This document shows positions 7,041-11,835 of a DNA stretch of 11,835 nucleotides, in pieces (positions within the stretch are counted from its first letter, which is position 1; each line of letters starts with the position of its first letter). Position numbers and translations under genes: made by a program. The notes beneath the pieces were generated by a model that saw only the letters and a program-made list of their open reading frames with translations, had not been told where the DNA came from and searched no databases. Location of the stretch: the NCBI GenBank assembly GCA_000432775.1, contig HF990333.1, positions 1 through 11,835 of the forward strand, in the 5' to 3' direction. The DNA is from Alistipes sp. CAG:831. GTDB taxonomy: Bacteria; Bacteroidota; Bacteroidia; Bacteroidales; UBA932.

Positions 7041-7657
7041 AGCCCTTCAAACAGGGATATCAGGCCAAGCACCATAATCACGACACCTGCCACACGGTTA
7101 ATCATAATCAACTGGCGCAGACGCAGTTTGTTCCGGAATAGGTTGATGGATGTCGACAGGACATGCCACCACAGGGCAGCACCGGCGAACACCCCCATAA
7201 GAGTAACCGCTATCCTCTCCAGAGGCTCAGCCTCTGAACGGCTTATACCGATAAAAGCAAAGAGGCCCAGCATGAGAAAGAATGCTCCGGGGTTGCTTAT
7301 TGTCATCAGGACCGTAGAGATGAAATCCTGCCAGTAATGACGGTTGCCGGACTTCACCCTTCGGATCTGCTTGACAGGATTGGTCATGAAAAGCTTTACG
7401 CCGAAAACACCCACTATTATTCCACCGGCTATCATCACCAGATACCTGTAGTCCGAGAGAATCCGCTGGACATAGGAGATACTGAGGAGAGCCACGGCCG
7501 CGAATATAGTGTCCGATACAGCCGCTCCCAACCCTGTTATAAACCCGGAGTTACGTCCCTTGCTGAGAGTCCTCTGGATGCACAGCACCCCTATCGGTCC
7601 CAGCGGTACCGACGCACATACGCCTACGATGAATCCCTTGATCAGCTCCAGGAGCAT
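7016..7657 (-). CDS. LysE/RhtB-family membrane exporter
   Basis: A 213-residue inner-membrane protein of the LysE/RhtB superfamily, whose characterised members export amino acids. The N-terminal signature is present: CASVPLGPIGVLCIQRTL (14-31), then SKGRNSGFITGLGAAVSD (32-49). About six hydrophobic segments can be seen near 5-27, 40-62, 72-91, 112-135, 148-170 and 187-206, with SNPGAFF (121-127) at the usual mid-protein motif. The substrate is not predictable. The start at 7657 is chosen because translation from an upstream in-frame ATG at 7861 would add 68 non-family residues lying over the neighbouring gene. It begins 4 bases after the thioredoxin-like gene stop, so it is the third gene of the coaD unit. 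Its end overlaps the end of ugd, with no terminator in between. Confidence 0.85.
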   Translation of the reverse strand: MLLELIKGFIVGVCASVPLGPIGVLCIQRTLSKGRNSGFITGLGAAVSDTIFAAVALLSISYVQRILSDYRYLVMIAGGIIVGVFGVKLFMTNPVKQIRRVKSGNRHYWQDFISTVLMTISNPGAFFLMLGLFAFIGISRSEAEPLERIAVTLMGVFAGAALWWHVLSTSINLFRNKLRLRQLIMINRVAGVVIMVLGLISLFEGLYRLLILS

Positions 7658-7661
7658 GACG

Positions 7662-9293
7662 TTACTCTTTATTGTTCTCAGCCTCGTCCTGCTCCAGATA
7701 ATACTCAAGCAGCACGCTAAGCACATCCGGGTTGATATCCTTGGCCTGGGTCTTTTTGTCCTGGTCCAGCAGGTATATTGCCGGCACATCCAGCAAGTCG
7801 TACTTATCGAACATACCTGAGGTACGCTTTCTGTCCCAGAGGTCAGTCCACCCTGCCCCATTGTCTTTCACAGACTTTTTCCAAGCCTTGTCCGTACCGG
7901 TGTAGACTGCGATGAAATGCACGTCTGAAGGGTCGTACTGACCGCACATCTTGACCAGCTCTTTGGTCACAGCACGGCACAGAGCACAGTCCAGACTGTA
8001 GAAATACAATACGGTGTATTTGGCCTGTACGTCGTAAATATGGAATTTTTTATTTTTCAACGTACGGAGTTCCAGATCTGTCACAGGTTTCCCCAGTGGA
8101 TTACGGTAGAACATCAGCACTGCCAAGGCTGTCTGATCTATAAAATCGGAGGGCGAGTCGAAATCTGCCCGGATGACACTTCCGTGAGTCTCTCCGACAT
8201 TGGTAAATGTCACTGTCTCCCACATCTCCGGCATACTTGCGATGTACTTGTTGGCCAGATAGGCGGCCCCCTGCTGGAGAGGATAGCTGGTACTGGTCTT
8301 CAGATACTGATATAGAGTATAGAACAGCTCGTGGAAGAACTCCGGATTATCCTTGGAATCCTGAAAGAAGGTATCTATTTCCTTGGTTATCAAAGTAGTA
8401 TCCGACGTATTCGCCAGAGGTGAGAAAATCTGCTCGAATATTCTTTCGGTAGGATTGAGCTGGCTTTCCTGCACCTCGACCACCTGGCCCAGCGCTGTAG
8501 GAGTCAGGTCCCTGCCGATAATCACTCCATTGCGGTCAAGAAGGAAGAGCTTGGGCGTGCTCACCACCCCGTATTTCGTAACGAATCCCGAGGTCATGTC
8601 CGGATCCCAGAGATGCGTGACCTTCACGTTGGAAGGAAGGGAAAAAGGAGCTATCGCCCTGCGTATGTACTCCATCCAGCGGTCTCTGTCGTCCTGTGTA
8701 TAGATCATGTACACAGAGAAATTGATGCCCGTACTGCTTCGCATCATATACTGCATGAGCGCCGGAGTCGTGCGTATACAGGAAGCACACTCGTCATCAT
8801 AGAAATACAGCACTGTATAATCCTGATCTCCCGGCAGTATGTCCACCATAGCGCCCGCAGGATCCTGCAGTGTCAGTTCCGGAGCCTGCATACCTATGAG
8901 AGAATGTCGGTTGGCCTCGGCAAACAGCCTCATCTCGAGCATCTTCTCCTCATCAGGAAGAGTGTATCTGCCGTTGATGAAATATGTGTCGGCAATATAT
9001 ACCGCCACTTCGTCATAACCCATGATTTTTGAATTGCGGTAATAATTGTACATATAATACGCAATTCTGGCCGTCTCCTCAGGGCTCTTGCCTGTCCGGA
9101 TGAATGCATCCGCACGACTGATGATGTCTGAAGGCTGCTGTCCGTCGAAAACACTCATCACCATATTTATATCCTCCTGGGTCAGTTCCTGACTCTGAGG
9201 AACGGCTGTCGTATCGGCCTGTGCAGCGGATGTAAGCGGTATAAACAGCAGAGCAGCCCCGAGAAGGGCCGCGAAAGTATGGCTGAATCTCAT
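7662..9293 (-). CDS. Exported protein with two thioredoxin-like (TlpA/redoxin) domains
   Basis: A 543-residue protein with a signal peptide (cleavage probable after AQA, residue 26) and two thioredoxin-fold domains. The first spans about 133-275 with YDDECASC (Cys169, Cys172) and cis-Pro247 in VSTPKLFLLD. The second spans about 400-530 with YSLDCALC (Cys436, Cys439) and cis-Pro504 in LDVPAIYLLD. Both share a WDxxxTSGxxxKY stretch (229-241 and 486-498), so they look like an internal duplication. Regions 30-130 and 280-395 are helical, with no named motif. A periplasmic or surface thiol-disulfide role is likely; oxidase, reductase or cytochrome-maturation partners cannot be told apart. No membrane segment follows the signal. 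Its ATG overlaps the coaD stop (ATGA), suggesting coupled translation. Confidence 0.85.
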   Translation of the reverse strand: MRFSHTFAALLGAALLFIPLTSAAQADTTAVPQSQELTQEDINMVMSVFDGQQPSDIISRADAFIRTGKSPEETARIAYYMYNYYRNSKIMGYDEVAVYIADTYFINGRYTLPDEEKMLEMRLFAEANRHSLIGMQAPELTLQDPAGAMVDILPGDQDYTVLYFYDDECASCIRTTPALMQYMMRSSTGINFSVYMIYTQDDRDRWMEYIRRAIAPFSLPSNVKVTHLWDPDMTSGFVTKYGVVSTPKLFLLDRNGVIIGRDLTPTALGQVVEVQESQLNPTERIFEQIFSPLANTSDTTLITKEIDTFFQDSKDNPEFFHELFYTLYQYLKTSTSYPLQQGAAYLANKYIASMPEMWETVTFTNVGETHGSVIRADFDSPSDFIDQTALAVLMFYRNPLGKPVTDLELRTLKNKKFHIYDVQAKYTVLYFYSLDCALCRAVTKELVKMCGQYDPSDVHFIAVYTGTDKAWKKSVKDNGAGWTDLWDRKRTSGMFDKYDLLDVPAIYLLDQDKKTQAKDINPDVLSVLLEYYLEQDEAENNKE

Positions 9294-9787
9294 ATTCTCT
9301 TGTCTAAATAATCCTCTATTCTAATATCTGAAGGCAGAAAAGGCGCCGCATCTCCCCCGTTTATTATCACATCCCTGACGACTGTGGAAGATATAAAGGA
9401 GTAGTTGTGGGAAGCCGGTATGAACACTGTCACAATCTCCGGATACATCTTCCTGTTGGCCTGGGCGATTACCGACTCCAGTTCAAAATCGGTGGTAGTC
9501 CTGAGTCCACGTATGATGAAGTCAGTTCCTTTGTCACGGCAGAGTTCCACAGTCAGCCCGGTATATGAAAGGACCTCGATATCCGCACCCTCCGCAACAA
9601 GAGGACGCACGGCATCCCTGATAAGACGGACCCGGGTGTCCGGAGATAGAAATCCCTGTTTCAAATGGTTGTATCCCACTGCTATGTATATCCTGTCGAA
9701 CAGCTTCAGTGCTGACTGCAGGACATCCATGTGTCCAAGTGTGAACGGATCGAAGGATCCTGGAAAGATGGCGGCTTTCTTATTCAT
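9290..9787 (-). CDS. coaD: Phosphopantetheine adenylyltransferase (CoaD)
   Basis: A 165-residue cytoplasmic enzyme that joins ATP and 4'-phosphopantetheine to make dephospho-CoA, the penultimate step of coenzyme A synthesis. The nucleotidyltransferase signature is GSFDPFTLGH (10-19), including the TxGH motif with His19. RGLRTTTDFELE (93-104) and the ATP-binding ISSTVVRD (132-139) are also intact. Length is standard (E. coli 159). It is the first gene of a minus-strand unit: its stop overlaps the start of the thioredoxin-like gene by 4 bases, and the LysE-family gene follows. An exact -7 element lies just upstream of its start codon. Confidence 0.96.
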   Translation of the reverse strand: MNKKAAIFPGSFDPFTLGHMDVLQSALKLFDRIYIAVGYNHLKQGFLSPDTRVRLIRDAVRPLVAEGADIEVLSYTGLTVELCRDKGTDFIIRGLRTTTDFELESVIAQANRKMYPEIVTVFIPASHNYSFISSTVVRDVIINGGDAAPFLPSDIRIEDYLDKRI

Positions 9788-9791
9788 TTTA

Positions 9792-9799
9792 CAAATATA
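9792..9799 (-). promoter_or_regulatory. Candidate -7 element for coaD
   Basis: The minus strand reads TATATTTG, an exact TAnnTTTG match. No TTTG or TTG is present 19-20 bases upstream, so the -33 half is weak or missing. The element ends 4 bases before the coaD ATG, so the transcript would be leaderless or nearly so, which lowers confidence. Confidence 0.35.
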
Positions 9800-9821
9800 G
9801 TCTAATTTTCCCCATGTTTTT

Positions 9822-9829
9822 TATTTTTG
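9822..9829 (+). promoter_or_regulatory. Candidate -7 element for the S41 peptidase gene
   Basis: TATTTTTG matches TAnnTTTG exactly and lies 25 bases before the ATG at 9855, giving a start near 9835 and a leader of about 20 bases. No convincing TTTG is seen at the -33 position. That region (about 9798-9803) abuts the opposing coaD element. Confidence 0.5.
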
Positions 9830-9854
9830 CAGCTTAATTTCATTTTCATCCAAT

Positions 9855-11090
9855 ATGAGATTCTTTAAAACTATTTTACTTGCATCGGCATGCGTCATGG
9901 CCCTCGCCGGCTGCAGGAAAGAAATGCCGCAGATGCAGAACCCAAGAACGGAGGTCTACATCACCAACTGGACACAGCTCTTCGAATCGTTCTGGAACGG
10001 CATGAACTACAACTATGTATTCTGGGATATAGACCCTACTGACTGGGATGCGGTTTACGATGAATACCACCCCCGGTTTGAAGAACTTGCCGACTACGGA
10101 TTTGAAGACCAAAGCATCAACGAGTCAGCCTCCAAAATGTTCGGGGAGATAACCAAAGACCTTATTGACGGGCATCTCAGAATCAGCCTGAACGTACCGG
10201 AGAGTGATACGGTATACGAATATACGCCTCAGCAAGACAGAGTAAGTATGCGCCAGGGGTACGTTGAAAGGGGGACTATGATCTACCAATGCGTAGCTCC
10301 GATGATCAACCGGATGGACAGCAATGGCCGGTTCGACCTTCAGGAAGAAGGCAGTTCATACTCTTCCCTGACCAAGGGCCTGGACCAGAACAACGGGTGC
10401 ATTATGGCCACAGGCATCCTGGACCAGGACATCGTGTACCTGTACATGTCCGCCTTCAATATGTACCAGCATTACCAGGTCGAGAATGACCCTATCGCAA
10501 AAGTTATAGACGAATACCACAGCTTTCTGGACAGCTATTCCGACGTGAAGGGCGTGATTATCGACCTGAGAGGCAACACCGGCGGCAGTCTGGCCGACCT
10601 TTCCCTGCTGATGGGCAAGCTCGTTTCAGAACGTACAATGTTCTGCTACACCCGTGACAAGAACGGCATAGGACGCTATGACTATACCCCCTGGATACCC
10701 GAATACATCGCCCCGTCCGACCACGTAAGGGATCTGGACGTGCCGATAGTCGCATTGGTGGACATGAACTCGATAAGCATGGCCGAATTCACGACACTCC
10801 TCATAAAGGAACTGCCCTACGGATGTGTAATAGGAGAAAGGACATGGGGCGGCATAGGTTCGATAAGTGCTTCCAACTCAGCCTTCGACCAGTTCCTGGG
10901 CGGGTACTTCAGTAATGACAGAATGATAGTCTACACCACCAAGAATCTGGCGATGGACGTTCATGGAGTCATCCACGAGGGGACAGGTATAGAACCGGAC
11001 ATCCAGGTAGATACCGATACTGAAAAAATGATTGCCGGAAATGACCCGCAACTGGAGAGAGCCATCGAATATATTCATACAGGAAAATAA
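9855..11090 (+). CDS. S41-family peptidase, predicted lipoprotein
   Basis: A 411-residue envelope protein with a lipoprotein signal: hydrophobic residues 6-19, then LAGC with lipid-acceptor Cys20. It belongs to the S41 (C-terminal processing/tricorn-like) peptidase family. An N-terminal helical region holds LIDGHL with His107. The catalytic domain (about 190-390) has VIIDLRGNTGGS (234-245), VDMNSISMAEF (302-312) with candidate nucleophile Ser308, GERTWGG (327-333), and HEGTGIEPDI (374-383). CtpA and Prc have a catalytic lysine in GxxTFGKG; here that position is Gly333. The RTWGG form resembles lysine-less, tricorn-type members that use a histidine, so His107 is the probable base. I see no PDZ domain between 115 and 190. 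Substrate is unknown. It is divergent from coaD and 18 bases upstream of the beta-barrel gene. Confidence 0.87.
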   Translation: MRFFKTILLASACVMALAGCRKEMPQMQNPRTEVYITNWTQLFESFWNGMNYNYVFWDIDPTDWDAVYDEYHPRFEELADYGFEDQSINESASKMFGEITKDLIDGHLRISLNVPESDTVYEYTPQQDRVSMRQGYVERGTMIYQCVAPMINRMDSNGRFDLQEEGSSYSSLTKGLDQNNGCIMATGILDQDIVYLYMSAFNMYQHYQVENDPIAKVIDEYHSFLDSYSDVKGVIIDLRGNTGGSLADLSLLMGKLVSERTMFCYTRDKNGIGRYDYTPWIPEYIAPSDHVRDLDVPIVALVDMNSISMAEFTTLLIKELPYGCVIGERTWGGIGSISASNSAFDQFLGGYFSNDRMIVYTTKNLAMDVHGVIHEGTGIEPDIQVDTDTEKMIAGNDPQLERAIEYIHTGK

Positions 11091-11108
11091 CTTACAATCT
11101 CTGACATC

Positions 11109-11828
11109 ATGAAGAAAACGATAATATTATCCATACTGGCAATGACCGCACTCGGCAGCATGACGGCGTCGGCACAATGGCGTGCGGGTATTCAGGCCGG
11201 CTATACCCACAGCTGGCTATACACGGAAAACGGATATTTCTACAGCCGCACATACGAGCCGCTGGGAGGATTCTCCATCAGCGCTCCGGTACAGTACGGG
11301 TTCGAGGACTGGTTCGCGCTTCAGGCCGAAGTGTCCTACATACAGAAGAACTACAGAATGCAGCGCACAGGCTTCTTCTCTCCTCTGTACGAGAACATGA
11401 CCAACCACTACCTGTCCGTCCCTGTATTCGCCCATTTCTCATTCGGAGGTGACGACCTCAGAGGCTTTCTCAATGCCGGATTCTACGCCGGAGGATGGCT
11501 GGCATCCAACCGTAAGGGCACGGCACAGACCTCCTTCGGATACAACTATGACGCTACTGTCCTCGGGGATGTCTCAGACCTGACGGAACTTTACCACTAC
11601 GACGGGAAATACGCATTCAACTCCACGAGGGACAATCGTTTCGAAGCAGGAGCAATGATCGGCATAGGCCTCCAGTACGAAATCAACGACCTGCTTACCG
11701 TTCTGGCCGAGTGCCGCTACTACTATAGCCTCACCGACATGCAGAAAAACTACATGAGGATGCAGGTTCCCCGCTACCTGAACACCTTGCTCTTCCAGGT
11801 AGGAATCCTATTCACCATCGATGACTGA
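11109..11828 (+). CDS. Outer-membrane beta-barrel protein (PorT/OMP_b-brl type)
   Basis: A 239-residue protein with a signal peptide, MKKTIILSILAMTALGSMTA, cleaved probably after SA at residue 22. The mature part has alternating aromatic and polar strands typical of a small barrel, for example WRAGIQAGYTHSWLY, FALQAEVSYIQKNYRM, FEAGAMIGIGLQYEI and TVLAECRYYYSLTD, ending in LLFQVGILFTI. The pattern fits an eight-strand barrel of the PorT-like or general outer-membrane family; strand number is an estimate. Function is unknown. The gene starts 18 bases after the S41 peptidase stop with no terminator between, so the two are probably co-transcribed. It is complete: TGA lies at 11826-11828, 7 bases before the window ends. 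Confidence 0.82.
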   Translation: MKKTIILSILAMTALGSMTASAQWRAGIQAGYTHSWLYTENGYFYSRTYEPLGGFSISAPVQYGFEDWFALQAEVSYIQKNYRMQRTGFFSPLYENMTNHYLSVPVFAHFSFGGDDLRGFLNAGFYAGGWLASNRKGTAQTSFGYNYDATVLGDVSDLTELYHYDGKYAFNSTRDNRFEAGAMIGIGLQYEINDLLTVLAECRYYYSLTDMQKNYMRMQVPRYLNTLLFQVGILFTIDD

Positions 11829-11835
11829 TTTAGGG

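Noticed and set aside
7024..7060. Small CCCT/AGGG inverted repeat near the ugd and LysE gene ends
   Set aside because: Only four base pairs and no T run on either strand, so it is not a credible terminator.
7658..7861. N-terminal extension of the LysE-family protein by 68 residues
   Set aside because: The added part is Cys/Arg-rich, out of frame over the thioredoxin gene, and lacks family similarity; the LysE signature begins right after ATG 7657.

Overview
The window looks like ordinary chromosome from a member of the Bacteroidota, probably order Bacteroidales. Three things point there: the 5' end of a 16S rRNA gene with a Bacteroidales-type start, several exact matches to the Bacteroidota promoter element TAnnTTTG (some with TTTG 19-20 bases upstream), and few strong Shine-Dalgarno sites. 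The protein content agrees: a Bacteroidota-style HU, a 29-residue COX24-like basic protein, a DGH-type S41 lipoprotein and a small beta-barrel protein. Genus cannot be fixed from 75 bases of rRNA. I see no mobile element, CRISPR array or defence island.

Left part, minus strand (1-2434): transcription runs leftward from a clear promoter at 2404-2434 through an HU-family gene and a 29-codon basic protein gene. It then meets a perfect intrinsic-terminator hairpin, whose T run lies just before the start codon of an RNase E/G family gene (rng). Next in the same direction come an AT-rich tract, a near-consensus rRNA promoter (260-291), a leader of about 180 bases and the beginning of rrs. RNase E/G enzymes mature the 16S 5' end in well-studied bacteria, so the adjacency is suggestive.

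Middle part, plus strand (2435-7040): lon (ATP-dependent protease, start reassigned to 2583) and ung (uracil-DNA glycosylase) form a tight pair. ugd (UDP-glucose 6-dehydrogenase) follows, with its own candidate promoter in the end of ung. The lon leader holds a nested inverted repeat. ugd ends by overlapping, tail to tail, the last gene of the next cluster.

Right part: a minus-strand operon runs coaD (coenzyme A synthesis), a secreted protein with two thioredoxin-like domains (ATGA overlap with coaD), then a LysE-family exporter. Divergent from coaD on the plus strand are an S41-family lipoprotein peptidase and an outer-membrane beta-barrel protein. The 67-base gap between the two units carries two outward-facing -7 elements. 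Four of these five proteins appear to be envelope proteins, so a shared envelope role is possible but unproven.

Most genes are housekeeping. The least explained points are the terminator before rng, the duplicated thioredoxin protein, the S41 peptidase without the usual lysine, and the structured lon leader.
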